Part shown: in pieces, positions 33,663-42,183 of the stretch | Position numbering within the stretch: position 1 is the stretch's first letter | How the letters are laid out: each line of letters opens with the position of its first letter | Origin: an uncultured Paracoccaceae bacterium | GTDB lineage: Bacteria; Pseudomonadota; Alphaproteobacteria; Rhodobacterales; Rhodobacteraceae | Assembly: GCA_947500775.1 (NCBI GenBank) | Contig: CANMTD010000008.1 | Coordinates: 1-64,000, forward strand | Length of the DNA stretch: 64,000 nt | Direction: 5' to 3' | Position numbers and translations under genes: made by a program | Notes under the pieces: model-generated | Databases searched by the model: none | Told to the model about the DNA's origin: nothing | The model's input: the letters and a program-made list of their open reading frames with translations, nothing else

Positions 33663-34649
33663 ATGGCCAATCATTCTCACGCTGGACACATGCCGAGTTC
33701 CGGCAAGGCCCTTGTGATTTCTGCCTGGCTCACCGGCGTCTATTTCATGATTGAACTCGCCGTCGGGCTCTGGACCGGCTCGATCGCCGTCCTGTCGGAT
33801 GCGTTTCACACCCTGTCGGCGGTTGGCGGTGTTCTCGTGGCCATCATCGCGAAGCGGATTGCGCGCCGTCCAGCGGATTCGGCGCGCAGTTTCGGATGGT
33901 ACCGCGCCGAGATCATCGGCGCGCTGGTGAATGGCAGCTTTCTTCTCGGCATGGCGCTTCTGGTGATCTGGATGGGCGCGATTCGGCTCGGAAATCCGAT
34001 CCACCTGGCCACGGGCCCAATGCTTTGGGTCGCCTTCGGTGGCCTGGTCACAGAGGTCATCTCGCTGGGGCTGATGTGGCAATCGAGCAAAGACGATCTG
34101 AATGCCCGCGGCGCGCTCTGGCACATCATCCAGACCTTTGTCGGCAGCCTCCTGATCATCGTGACCGCTCTCGTGATCGAGTTCACCGGCTTTCTCGCGA
34201 TCGACCCGATCCTCGGCATGGCGTTCGGGGTGGTTCTCCTCTGGGCCTCCGTCGGCGTAATCAAAGAAGCGGTCCACATTCTCATGGAAGGCACGCCCGA
34301 GGGAACGGATCTCGACGCTGTGATGGCGGATCTGAACCACCAGGACGGGGTTGTGGATGTTCACCACGTGCATGCTTGGACGCTGACCAGCGGCAAACAC
34401 GCGTTTTCCGCCCATATCCGCCATAGGGCACCCGCCGAGGCCGCGCACTTGCTGAACAGGGCCTATCGACGGCTGACGGAGCAGCATGGGTTTCACATGG
34501 TCACGCTGCAGCTCGAAACCGAGTGTCTCGACGAGCGCCACGCGCTGGATGTTGATATAGTCCAGATAGCGGCTGCAAAGGCTGCGCAAGAAAAGACTGA
34601 TGTGCGAGATGCGCATCCGCACCCAAGCCCTAACACAGAAGGGCCATAG
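33663..34649 (+). CDS. Cation diffusion facilitator (CzcD-like) exporter
   Basis: A 328-residue CDF protein with a His-rich start (MANHSHAGHM), six membrane helices, and the paired metal site in TM2 and TM5: SDAFHTLSAVGG (a histidine in place of the usual second aspartate region) and IDPILGMAFG. The cytoplasmic C-terminal domain contains DVHHVHAWTLTSG, the dimer-interface metal site. CDF proteins exchange Zn2+ or Cd2+ for protons. GGGAGGAG precedes the ATG. It sits in the Cu-controlled unit, an odd partner for a Zn-type transporter; two further CDF genes are at 40486 and 42244. Confidence 0.88.
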   Translation: MANHSHAGHMPSSGKALVISAWLTGVYFMIELAVGLWTGSIAVLSDAFHTLSAVGGVLVAIIAKRIARRPADSARSFGWYRAEIIGALVNGSFLLGMALLVIWMGAIRLGNPIHLATGPMLWVAFGGLVTEVISLGLMWQSSKDDLNARGALWHIIQTFVGSLLIIVTALVIEFTGFLAIDPILGMAFGVVLLWASVGVIKEAVHILMEGTPEGTDLDAVMADLNHQDGVVDVHHVHAWTLTSGKHAFSAHIRHRAPAEAAHLLNRAYRRLTEQHGFHMVTLQLETECLDERHALDVDIVQIAAAKAAQEKTDVRDAHPHPSPNTEGP

Positions 34650-34652
34650 ACT

Positions 34653-35567
34653 GTGATGGACACGATACTTGCCGCAGAGCCGGAGATTCGTCTGACGGCG
34701 TTTTTGAGTGTGCTGGCCGCCATGGCGCTTTGGGAACTCGCCGCCCCGCGTCGGCGGCGTGACATTCCGCGTGTCATCCGTTGGTCGAACAATCTGGCTC
34801 TTGTCGTGATCGATACGGCGATCCTGCGGTTGTCTTTCCCAATCCTGGCCGTTGGTCTGGCGGTCATGGGCGAGGAGCGGGGTTGGGGTTTATTCAACAC
34901 TATCGGCGCGCCGTATTGGTTGGCCGTTGTCCTGTCCATGCTGCTTCTCGATCTGGCCATCTATTTGCAACACGTCATGTTCCATGCCGTCCCTACGTTG
35001 TGGCGTCTGCACCGGATGCACCACGCGGACCTCGAGTTCGACGCCACAACGGGATTGCGCTTTCACCCGATTGAGATCCTTATCTCGATGGCGATCAAGC
35101 TAAGCTTGGTCGCAGCGCTTGGTCCGCCCGCCGTCGCGGTTTTGTTGTTCGAGATCATCCTCAACGCCACGGCACTCTTCAACCATGCCAACATCAACCT
35201 GCCGAGACCAGTCGACCGGTGGCTCAGATGGATCGTCGTCACACCCGACATGCACCGCGTGCATCATTCTGTCGATCCGCGCGAAACCAACTCAAACTAC
35301 GGCTTCAACCTGCCGTGGTGGGACCGCCTCATGGGTACTTACGTTGCCCAGCCCGCGAAGGGCCACGAGGGAATGACGATCGGCATCGAGCAGTTTCGCA
35401 CGACGCGCGACCTCTGGGTCGACAAGATGTTGATCCAGCCCCTTCGCGGGCCGGCAAGCGGGCACGCCCTGGATGCACCCGCCCTCTCGCCGACAGAGCA
35501 GGAACAGCCTCTGGACTCTCAAACACACAGTTCTACGGTCTCGGATACTTCAAAAAGGAACACATGA
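34653..35567 (+). CDS. Fatty-acid hydroxylase / sterol desaturase family protein
   Basis: A 304-residue integral membrane di-iron oxygenase. The histidine boxes are clear: HVMFH (HxxxH), HRMHH (HxxHH), a middle FNHANINLP and HRVHH (HxxHH). Substrates in this family are sterols, carotenoids or fatty acids; bacterial members with metal genes are uncharacterised. It begins with GTG at 34653, 3 bases after the CDF gene, and its last four bases overlap the DUF411 gene. A role in modifying membrane lipids during copper stress is inference. Confidence 0.87.
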   Translation: MMDTILAAEPEIRLTAFLSVLAAMALWELAAPRRRRDIPRVIRWSNNLALVVIDTAILRLSFPILAVGLAVMGEERGWGLFNTIGAPYWLAVVLSMLLLDLAIYLQHVMFHAVPTLWRLHRMHHADLEFDATTGLRFHPIEILISMAIKLSLVAALGPPAVAVLLFEIILNATALFNHANINLPRPVDRWLRWIVVTPDMHRVHHSVDPRETNSNYGFNLPWWDRLMGTYVAQPAKGHEGMTIGIEQFRTTRDLWVDKMLIQPLRGPASGHALDAPALSPTEQEQPLDSQTHSSTVSDTSKRNT

Positions 35568-36016
35568 TGAAAAGACGCACATTTTTGCTGGCCGGAGCGG
35601 CTGCCACACTCCCCCTGCGAGCACTGGCCAACACAGAACCGGTCATTAAAGTCCTGAAAACCCCCACCTGCGGGTGCTGTACCGCCTGGGTCGATCATGT
35701 CCGGCAAGCGGGCTTCACGGTCGAGGCGCAGGATGTCGATCAGGATGCGCTTTATGCGTTCAAAGACCGGCTACAAATCGCTCCGGAACTTGCTGGATGT
35801 CACACGGCGATCATAAGTGACTATTTTATCGAGGGCCACGTGCCTGCCGCGGACATCACGCGGCTGCTGGCAGAACAACCGGTGGCGCGCGGGTTGACGG
35901 TTCCCGGCATGCCGATGAGTTCGCCCGGCATGGGCGGTCCCGGGGCTGGTGACACTTTTGATACCTTGCTTGTCGGCTCCGACGGGGTGACCTCGGTCTT
36001 CGCGAGCCACAGCTGA
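35564..36016 (+). CDS. DUF411 periplasmic metal-binding protein
   Basis: A 150-residue exported protein with signal MMKRRTFLLAGAAATLPLRALA, then VLKTPTCGCCTAWVDHV, with the CGCC motif that defines DUF411 and is a likely Cu(I) site. Later lines are CHTAIISDYFIEGHVPAADI and VPGMPMSSPGMGG, a Met-rich loop. DUF411 proteins occur in Cu, Ag and Cd resistance clusters. It is the last gene of the operon starting at 32546, with a close paralogue at 48145. Two adjacent ATGs (35564, 35567) are possible starts. Confidence 0.88.
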   Translation: MMKRRTFLLAGAAATLPLRALANTEPVIKVLKTPTCGCCTAWVDHVRQAGFTVEAQDVDQDALYAFKDRLQIAPELAGCHTAIISDYFIEGHVPAADITRLLAEQPVARGLTVPGMPMSSPGMGGPGAGDTFDTLLVGSDGVTSVFASHS

Positions 36017-36021
36017 TCGGG

Positions 36022-36588
36022 TCATGGGCGCAGGTGATAAATCCCGCGGGCGGGGTTTTTGACCCGCCCGTCCTGCACAAGCTTTCGCAAGGCCCTGTAG
36101 GTCGCCTCATGGCTCAGCTGTAATCGGGCGGCGAACTCGATCACGGAGCCGTCGAGCAGGCCCGCGACCAACCCCGCCAACACCCGGTCTTCTGCACGCC
36201 GGATACCCACGATCTCAAGCATCTGTCTTTGTGCCTGTATCTGCTGAGCCGCCTGGCGACCAAAAGCGCGCGCAAACTCAGGGTCGGCGAAGGCGTCCAA
36301 AACGGCATCCTTTTCGATCCGGATCAGCGTCCCTGCCTGAACGAAAACAGCATCGCAATGATAGACCTCTGAAAACACGGAAGCTTCGGCAAAGCTTGTT
36401 CCGGCTTGGGCACGGTGAATGATGAACCGCTCGCCATCTGGGCCGACCCGCTCGAGATACACGCGCCCGGTTTGCACGACATAGAGACCGTGGGTGGGAC
36501 CGCCTTGGTGAAACATGATGTCGCCAACCGCGCCGGAAAAAGGGCGCAGGGCTGAACTCGGGATAAGATCATAGGGGGCTGGCAACAT
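36022..36588 (-). CDS. Crp/Fnr-family transcriptional regulator
   Basis: A 188-residue protein: a cyclic-nucleotide-type sensory barrel (HQGGPTHGLYVVQTGRVYLERVG, about residues 25-47), a long dimerisation helix, and a winged helix with EFAARLQLSHEATYRALRKL as recognition helix. There is no N-terminal cysteine cluster, so it is not an oxygen-sensing Fnr. I start it at the ATG at 36588; the longer ORF to 37284 overlaps the divergent gene. A perfect 18-bp palindrome overlaps its start codon, suggesting autorepression and control of the divergent gene at 36664. The effector is unknown. Confidence 0.85.
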   Translation of the reverse strand: MLPAPYDLIPSSALRPFSGAVGDIMFHQGGPTHGLYVVQTGRVYLERVGPDGERFIIHRAQAGTSFAEASVFSEVYHCDAVFVQAGTLIRIEKDAVLDAFADPEFARAFGRQAAQQIQAQRQMLEIVGIRRAEDRVLAGLVAGLLDGSVIEFAARLQLSHEATYRALRKLVQDGRVKNPARGIYHLRP

Positions 36589-36604
36589 ATGATTGCAATC
36601 ATAT
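36587..36604. promoter_or_regulatory. Perfect 18-bp palindrome over the crp-like start codon
   Basis: ATATGATTGCAATCATAT is its own reverse complement. The core TGATT-GC-AATCA resembles sites of Crp/Fnr-family regulators (TGAT...ATCA halves). It covers the ATG of the regulator and sits 60 bases before the divergent gene. Confidence 0.7.
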
Positions 36605-36663
36605 TGCGATACGCCCGCCCCTGCTAGCGTAAACATGACAGCATCCCATTGAAGGACCCGTCC

Positions 36664-37188
36664 ATGCGTCTCATTTCCCTCCTCCTTGCCATACTGATGG
36701 CCGCACCCGTGGCCGCTCAGCACGCCCATTCCGCGACTGGCCATGACATGGGTGGACCGCAGGAAACCGGGCAATCGGCCTTTGCCGCCCTGGCGGAGAT
36801 CGTTGCGATCCTGCAGGCCGATCCCGAGACAGATTGGGAGCGGGTCGATATCGACGGATTGCGCCGCCATCTGGTCGATATGGATCTTCTGACCCAAGAG
36901 GCCGTGGTCACCCGCACCCTGCGGCCGGAAGGGGCCCGGTTCGAGATTCGGGGCACCCCCCGTATTCTCGAAGCCATCCGCGCCATGGTGCCCGCCCATG
37001 CGCCCTTTCTTGCGGCTGAAACCGGCTGGGACGTTGTCACGGAGGAACTCGAAGATGGCGTGGCGCTCAGTGTCGATGGCGATGCCGCTCAGATTCAGGG
37101 ACTTGGTTTCTTTGGCCTGATGACCATCGGGGCGCATCACCAGGAGCACCACCTCATGATGGCAAAAGGCGCAGCCCCGCACCATTGA
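36664..37188 (+). CDS. Exported His-rich protein, unrecognised
   Basis: A 174-residue protein with a clean Sec signal (MRLISLLLAILMAAPVAA) followed by QHAHSATGHDMGG, and ending with GAHHQEHHLMMAKGAAPHH. The central part is predicted helical with no known motif. His-rich segments at both ends suggest periplasmic metal binding (inference). GAAGG precedes the ATG at 36664. It is divergent from the Crp-type gene across the 18-bp palindrome and is probably regulated by it. I know of no assigned function. Confidence 0.7.
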   Translation: MRLISLLLAILMAAPVAAQHAHSATGHDMGGPQETGQSAFAALAEIVAILQADPETDWERVDIDGLRRHLVDMDLLTQEAVVTRTLRPEGARFEIRGTPRILEAIRAMVPAHAPFLAAETGWDVVTEELEDGVALSVDGDAAQIQGLGFFGLMTIGAHHQEHHLMMAKGAAPHH

Positions 37189-37254
37189 CGCGCCGACACG
37201 GCTTGTTTGTTGATCCGTAGAGAGGTGCACTGACAAAACGTTACATCTCGCGTG

Positions 37255-37285
37255 TTGACCTTCCCGCGCGGGAGACATGGACACA
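37255..37285 (+). promoter_or_regulatory. CueR-type promoter/operator before the petA remnant
   Basis: TTGACC (37255-37260), a 19-bp spacer TTCCCGCGCGGGAGACATG with the dyad TCCCGCGCGGGA, then GACACA. The -10 is poor. It sits where a Rieske gene would normally have a housekeeping promoter. Confidence 0.55.
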
Positions 37286-37614
37286 TGTCCCGTGATGGAA
37301 GCGTCAGAGGATACCGCGCGCAGGGATTTCCTGTATTACGCAACGGCCGGGGCGGGGGTCGTGGCCGCAGGGGCCGCGCTCTGGCCACTGGTGAACCAGA
37401 TGAACCCTTCCGCCGATGTCCGCGCCTTGGCACAGATCACTGTCGACATTTCCGATCTCGCGCCTGGAACGCAATTGACCGTCAACTGGCGCGGAAAACC
37501 TGTCTTTATCCGTCATCGCACAGAGGCAGAAATGGCTCAGGCTCGGGCAGAGGCGGTCTCTGACCAGCCTGACGGCAAGGCGCGCAACCCCAATCTGCCC
37601 GCCGATGCGCTGGC
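37277..37614 (+). pseudogene. petA: Rieske iron-sulfur subunit (petA) 5' remnant, cut by an IS
   Basis: About 105-110 residues of the ubiquinol-cytochrome c reductase Rieske protein: the Tat signal and membrane anchor [19 protein letters not shown], then [29 protein letters not shown] and NPNLPADA. The coding sequence is cut at about 37614 by the left end of the insertion sequence, so the cluster-binding loops (CTHLGC, CPCHGS) are missing and the product cannot carry a [2Fe-2S] cluster. The start is either ATG 37277 or 37295. No petB or petC is nearby. It is probably a relic of a plasmid-borne, copper-inducible Rieske copy. Confidence 0.85.
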
Positions 37615-39340
37615 GTCGCGTAGCCCTTAATTGGGCTCTGCCTCACTTTGTGTGGCGCAACTATCCTGAAACAGGAAAATTCAGGAGGGATGGTTGTGAG
37701 CTCGAAGAAGCATTGGTCGCCCGGGGCCGAAGTTTCGGTTCAATGCGTTGAGCGAAGTGATTTCGGCGGGTGGATCGTATCGGGCAGTCTGACACCAAGC
37801 GGCATCTGCCCAGACTGTGGATTGCATTCACGCCGACGTCACGGCTGGCGGCGTCGGCGGTTGCAGGATTATCCCGCCCATGGAGAGGAGGTAACGGTTG
37901 ATCTCGCGATTTGCCGTTGGCGATGTTTGGCACCCGCTTGCCCACGCCGGACTTTCGCAGACCAACTCACCTCGATTGCGCATCCGTTTGCACGTAGCAC
38001 TTCGCGTGTCGGGGAGATTGTCAGTCATCTTGGGCATGCAACCGGCGGACGGCCTGCCGAACGGCTCTTGCACCGTTTGGGCCTTGGGGTCAGCGATTAC
38101 ACGGTGCTCAGGCAGTTGAAAAAGCGTGCTCAGGGCACCGCCAAGCCGCCGACGGTCATCGGGATTGACGACTGGAGCTGGCGGAAGTCGCAAACCTACG
38201 GCACGATCATTGTGGATCTGGAGCGTCGCGTGGTGATCGACATTCTTGAGGATCGAGATGTCGTCACCTGCACCAACTGGCTCAAGCGACACCCCGAGGT
38301 GAAAGTGATTAGCAGAGATCGGTGTGGTCTCTACGCCTAGACTGCACGGCAAGGGGCACCGCAGGCGAAGCAGGTCGCTGATCGGTTCCATATCGTGCAA
38401 AACCTGCGGCAGGCCATTGAGGAGCAAATGAACCTCCACGGCCCTGAGACCGGCAGAGCGCTGCTGGCCGACGCCGACAATATCACCGCAGCCGGCAGCC
38501 TTCTGAAGTCACGCCTTGCGCACAGGACATCTCGGGAAGAGATTTTCACCACCATCCATGCGCTCCGAAATCAGGGGCTTAACTGTAGCGAGATCGGGCG
38601 ACGAACAGGGTTCCCGCGCCGCAGCATCGCGAAATGGCTGCAGTTCGAGACGCCACCGGACCGCAAACAGGCCGCTTTGAAACCGACTTCGCCGTGGTAC
38701 TTTGAAGAATTCCTGAGCCAAAGCTGGAAGGACGGCATTCGAACAGGCAGCGCCCTGTACCGTATGATCCAAGAGCGTGGTTACGAGGGGAGTCAGTCGC
38801 ATTAAAAGCGGCTGGGGGCGGGCGGGCGCAGAGCCGAAAAGCAAACGAAGGGCCCCGCCGTGGAGCACCAGATCCTGGAGCCGGTCCGGGGCCCGGAAAC
38901 GGGGCATGCGATCTCTCCGGTCATTGCGGCCGCGCTGTGCATCAAACCCAGCGGAAAGCTCACCTCGGATCAGGCGCGGAAAGTCGACACGCTCAAAGCC
39001 GGTTCTCCCGCCTTCACAACGATGCGCAGCCTCGCCATGCGTTTCAACGGTATCATGCGTGGCCGCCAAGCGGGTCCGCTCCCTGCATGGATCGACGACG
39101 CCATCGAAACCGGCCTGACGCCCATTGTGCGCTTCGCCCGCACCTTGAACCGGGACTTCAATGTGGTCAAAAAGGCGATCGAGATGCCCTGTAACAACGG
39201 CCAGGCGGAAGGTCAGATCAACCGCCTGAAAACCCTCAAGCGCGCCATGTACGGCCGAGCCGGTCCAGAATTGTTGCGGGCGAGAATGCTACCGTTCCGC
39301 CACACAGATTGAGGCAGAGCCCAATTAAAGGCTACGCGAC
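37615..39340 (+). mobile_element. Decayed ISL3-family insertion sequence
   Basis: The ends are 43-bp imperfect inverted repeats (37615-37657 and 39298-39340; three mismatches) containing GGGCTCTGCCTCA and TGTGTGGCG. The transposase inside has two in-frame stops. The flanking 8-mers (GCGCTGGC left, ACAACCGT right) do not match, so there is no target-site duplication. Both flanking genes are truncated at the element borders, pointing to a deletion or recombination event rather than a simple insertion. Confidence 0.85.
37690..39312 (+). pseudogene. tnpA: ISL3-type transposase with two premature stops
   Basis: One continuous reading frame recognisable as an ISL3 DDE transposase: the zinc-finger start ICPDCGLHSRRRHG...CRWRCLAPACPRRTF, the catalytic GIDDWSWRKSQTYGT, the segment QVADRFHIVQNLRQ, and the final NGQAEGQINRLKTLKRAMYGRA with the last acidic residue. 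It is interrupted in the same frame by TAG at 38338-38340 (after GLYA) and TAA at 38803-38805 (before KRL, where TTA is expected). No frameshift is needed, so two point mutations inactivated it. Start ATG 37690 or GTG 37696. Confidence 0.88.
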
Positions 39341-39791
39341 ACAACCGTTTGATGACTGGCGCCCGATCTTGCGTGTGTCCCCGGTCCCGTGCACCCGGTA
39401 ATACAGCCACGACAAATAAAGCACGTGGGTTCCAAGCGGGTTGTCAGGACCCGGCGGCCAATAGTCAGGCCATTCGGGGTTGCGCTCTTTCATTGATGGA
39501 GTGGGCCGCCAACTGGGCCTCTCCACCTTCCTTATAACCTCTGTATATCCTCGGCGGGTCAGCTCTTCCGAGGCGGGGACACTTGAAGGGTAGAGTTTGT
39601 AAACACTTTCGTCTTCCGACCAGTACTGGACTGCACGCGAGTCAATGTCGCACATAATTGCACCGTGCTGAAGGTTATCGAAGTGGTCTTGCCAGGGATC
39701 CGCACTGAAGGACAGAAATATTTCTGCGTACCGCCGAGGGCTCCTGCTCCTGAGCACGGAGAAGGGAAGGTGTTCCCAGAAGTCCGATCAT
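39341..39791 (-). pseudogene. L,D-transpeptidase remnant: frameshifted and 3'-truncated
   Basis: A YkuD protein related to the one at 21045 (shared WQDHFD, RGYTEV, PTPSM, RNPEWP, RKIGR). It is cut by the insertion sequence straight after the catalytic cysteine: SSNGCVA then stop inside the repeat. Near the N-terminus the signal peptide and the line AVRRNISVLQ lie in one frame and ADPWQDHF in the next, so one extra base near 39700 breaks the gene. Removing it restores alignment to RRNIS-six residues-WQDHF of the intact paralogue. A CadR/PbrR-type promoter sits upstream. Confidence 0.82.
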
Positions 39792-39865
39792 AGTTGTCGA
39801 GACGAACTGGCACCGTGTTTTCTTTGAATCAGTAATATACTTTGCCTCGCCCTTTTGTTGATGAA

Positions 39866-39896
39866 CGGATACGACCTCTAGCTGCTAGAGCTTCAA
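39866..39896 (-). promoter_or_regulatory. CadR/PbrR/ZntR-type promoter of the L,D-transpeptidase remnant
   Basis: On the minus strand: TTGAAG (39896-39891), a 19-bp spacer CTCTAGCAGCTAGAGGTCG with a perfect CTCTAG/CTAGAG dyad, then TATCCG. The promoter is intact although the gene behind it is broken. Confidence 0.8.
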
Positions 39897-39931
39897 CCGA
39901 AAATTGATGACGTTCTCGTGAGGCGGCGAGA

Positions 39932-40489
39932 CTAGAGATATCTACGTGTTTCAGCGCAATAGTTGCGATACTTGGTGCCGTATTGTTCGCACAGCCATGG
40001 CTCTTCTGCGAGCGGGGCAAGGGCCAGCGCGGCAACTCCAACGATGACGACAGGCCAAACCCAAGGTGAGGCGAAGAGAAGACCCAAACCTATTAGGATG
40101 GCCATGTCGGCAAGATACTGCGGATTCCGAGAGAAACGGTAGAGACCCGAAGTGATCAGCTCGTCTCTCACCCCACTGGTGGCTTTCAGTCCAATGATGA
40201 ATGCCCCCCACCAGGCGATCAGATTTCCGATTGCGATCAAGAACGGCCCGACTGCCCAACGGAGCGCGTTGGGCATAGAAGCGGATTTCCAATCCACGAT
40301 GCCCAAACCGATCACCGCCCCAAACACGGCCAATGTGAGGCCCCATGCAATGATTGGTATGACTGAATGCTCTCTGTTTGGAGGCCAGATGCGCTTGGAC
40401 GGGCGGACGATCGACCAAAGGAGCGCACCAATCAAAACCAGACCGGACAGCAGGCCTACGACCACTAGTATGCCTTGGGCAATCGTCAT
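39932..40489 (-). CDS. Isoprenylcysteine carboxyl methyltransferase-like membrane methyltransferase
   Basis: A 185-residue protein with five membrane helices and the C-terminal ICMT/PEMT signature: GLYRFSRNPQYLADM (SAM and substrate site) and EEPWLCEQYGTKYRNYCAETRRYL (cited residues about 160-185). Such enzymes methylate membrane lipids or other hydrophobic substrates; the bacterial substrate is unknown. Its ATG overlaps the stop of the CDF gene (ATGA), making it the third gene of transglutaminase - CDF - ICMT under a CadR/PbrR-type promoter. Together with the sterol-desaturase-like gene it suggests lipid remodelling in response to metals (inference). Confidence 0.85.
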   Translation of the reverse strand: MTIAQGILVVVGLLSGLVLIGALLWSIVRPSKRIWPPNREHSVIPIIAWGLTLAVFGAVIGLGIVDWKSASMPNALRWAVGPFLIAIGNLIAWWGAFIIGLKATSGVRDELITSGLYRFSRNPQYLADMAILIGLGLLFASPWVWPVVIVGVAALALAPLAEEPWLCEQYGTKYRNYCAETRRYL

Positions 40490-41403
40490 GAGCGGTGTCC
40501 GAACACCTGCGCCTCCTGATGCGCATTGTCGGTCGCTTCGAATTCAAGCGTGGAATGCTCGATTGAGAAACGTTCATGCAGCACCGATTTGACGTTTTCT
40601 TTAATTTTGTCGGCCTCACCCATCCGGTCGCGTTCGACAACAATATGGCAGTCCAATGCCGCAGCGTTCTCCTGCATTTGCCACAGGTGGACATGATGCA
40701 CGTCCACAACGCCATCGACAATCTGGATCGCTCTGACCACGTCATTTCCATCAATATCTGGTGGGCTCCCAAGCATCAGGGTTCGAATTGGGGCCCCTAT
40801 TTCGGTGAAGGACAGATACAGGATGTAGAGCGCGATGCCGATGGTGATGGCCGGATCCACCCAACGCATATCATAAAGTATAATGAGCGTCCCGCCGACT
40901 ATGACGGCCACTGAAGCCAACGCGTCCGAAAGGTTGTGGAGAAACAGCGCGCGGATGTTCACGCTCCCCTTCTGCATCGAATAGGTCAGCATTGCGGTCA
41001 GCGTGTCGACCACAAGCGCAATTCCACCGAGAATGACGACGGTCCACCCCATGACTTCGGGTGGATCAATCATGCGCATGCCACCTTCGTAGATCAGGTA
41101 GAAGCCGATCACGATCAGGGTGGTGTAGTTGATCAGGGCAGCGACGATTTCGACCCGGCCATAGCCGAAAGTCATGCGCTCATCGGCCGGGCGGCGCGCG
41201 ATCTTGCGCGCGGCGAAGGCAATGACAAGCGAGGCCATATCGGAAAAGTTGTGCAGCGCATCGGCGATAAGTGCTAGACTGCCCGACAATATGCCCCCGA
41301 CGATTTGCGCAACAGTAAGTAGCCCATTCGCCCAGATCGCGATCGCAACCCGTCGATCCCCAGAATTCGGATCGATATTCGCGTGCCCGTGATCATGCGG
41401 CAT
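40486..41403 (-). CDS. Cation diffusion facilitator (Zn/Cd/Co exporter)
   Basis: A 305-residue CDF protein. It starts MPHDHGHANIDPNSGDR, has six membrane helices, the TM2 site ALIADALHNFSDMASL (HxxxD) and TM5 with ALASVAVIVGG, and a C-terminal domain with DVHHVHLWQMQ. The HNxxD-type TM2 site is usual for Zn2+/Cd2+ transporters. I start it at the ATG at 41403, five codons inside the ORF, which overlaps the transglutaminase gene by 11 bases. It is the metal-export member of this three-gene operon. Confidence 0.9.
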   Translation of the reverse strand: MPHDHGHANIDPNSGDRRVAIAIWANGLLTVAQIVGGILSGSLALIADALHNFSDMASLVIAFAARKIARRPADERMTFGYGRVEIVAALINYTTLIVIGFYLIYEGGMRMIDPPEVMGWTVVILGGIALVVDTLTAMLTYSMQKGSVNIRALFLHNLSDALASVAVIVGGTLIILYDMRWVDPAITIGIALYILYLSFTEIGAPIRTLMLGSPPDIDGNDVVRAIQIVDGVVDVHHVHLWQMQENAAALDCHIVVERDRMGEADKIKENVKSVLHERFSIEHSTLEFEATDNAHQEAQVFGHRS

Positions 41404-42154
41404 TGGCAGGCTCCTCATGCGCGTGTGTCGCGCGTCGGTCAGTCTTCAGGCGGCCGCTGCGGAAACCACGTACGCGCGCATTCATCCAGTGGCGTATTAT
41501 ATGACGGTAAAGGGCACCACGCAGCCTTCCAAAGGATTGCTCATGGGACAAATAGAAGGCGTCGGGCGTATCGTACACGCCGAAATCTTGCACGATGCCG
41601 GTTTTCTGAATGTAGGTATCTTCTCCGTTCCAGGCGACGGGAGGCGCGCCAAGGCAATCCGTGCCCGCGCCATAACCGCAGAGACTGTCCGTGTCCGAGA
41701 ACGATCTTTGCAGGACTTCGAAGAAAGCGTCATCCAGGATGAAGCCTTCAAGGTTGATCCAGGCCCCTTGAAATTCGATCTCTACCCACGAGTGGAGAAT
41801 TTCCTCTGGAGCAAGCGGATACACCAACTCTGGGACAACACCGCGCTGCAAGCCTTTGTGGATCGTAAACCCATGCAACCGGCAACGAACGCCAACACCA
41901 CGCAGCAGCGCCATTAAGAGCGTGCCTTTCGTATTGCACTGCCCGTAGCCGTCGGAAAGTACCTCGGATGCGGGGATGTCGTCAGCTCGATTGTATCCGA
42001 ACGCAATTTCATTTCGAACGAAATCATAGGCAGCTCCGATCCGATCGTATTCGGATAAGTCGCGCCAGCTGCGGCTCTCTATTAGATGCGCAAGAGGCGC
42101 GGCATCAAAATCCAGTAGTTTGGTGGGTGCAAGTAGGGGGTTGGTTATCTGCAA
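41393..42154 (-). CDS. Transglutaminase-like (papain-fold) domain protein
   Basis: A 253-residue protein without an obvious signal peptide. The transglutaminase core is visible: EVLSDGYGQCNTKGTLLMALLRGVG with the nucleophilic cysteine (about residue 73), then ILHSWVEIEFQGAWINLEG, giving the His and the Asp/Asn-type third member. These proteins are proteases or amidases. The start appears to be TTG at 42154 behind GAGGAG. A CadR/PbrR-type promoter starts transcription about 23 bases upstream. It is the first gene of transglutaminase - CDF - ICMT. Its substrate is unknown. Confidence 0.8.
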   Translation of the reverse strand: MQITNPLLAPTKLLDFDAAPLAHLIESRSWRDLSEYDRIGAAYDFVRNEIAFGYNRADDIPASEVLSDGYGQCNTKGTLLMALLRGVGVRCRLHGFTIHKGLQRGVVPELVYPLAPEEILHSWVEIEFQGAWINLEGFILDDAFFEVLQRSFSDTDSLCGYGAGTDCLGAPPVAWNGEDTYIQKTGIVQDFGVYDTPDAFYLSHEQSFGRLRGALYRHIIRHWMNARVRGFRSGRLKTDRRATHAHEEPANAA

Positions 42155-42183
42155 CGGAGTCGCTCCTCGAATCGTCTTGGAAC

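Noticed and set aside
33597-34622. 341-codon minus-strand ORF opposite the CDF gene
   Set aside because: It is the mirror of a well-recognised CDF gene and has a composition typical of antisense frames in GC-rich DNA.
36589-37284. Upstream extension of the Crp-type ORF
   Set aside because: It overlaps the divergent exported His-rich gene antisense and the regulator domain starts at 36588.
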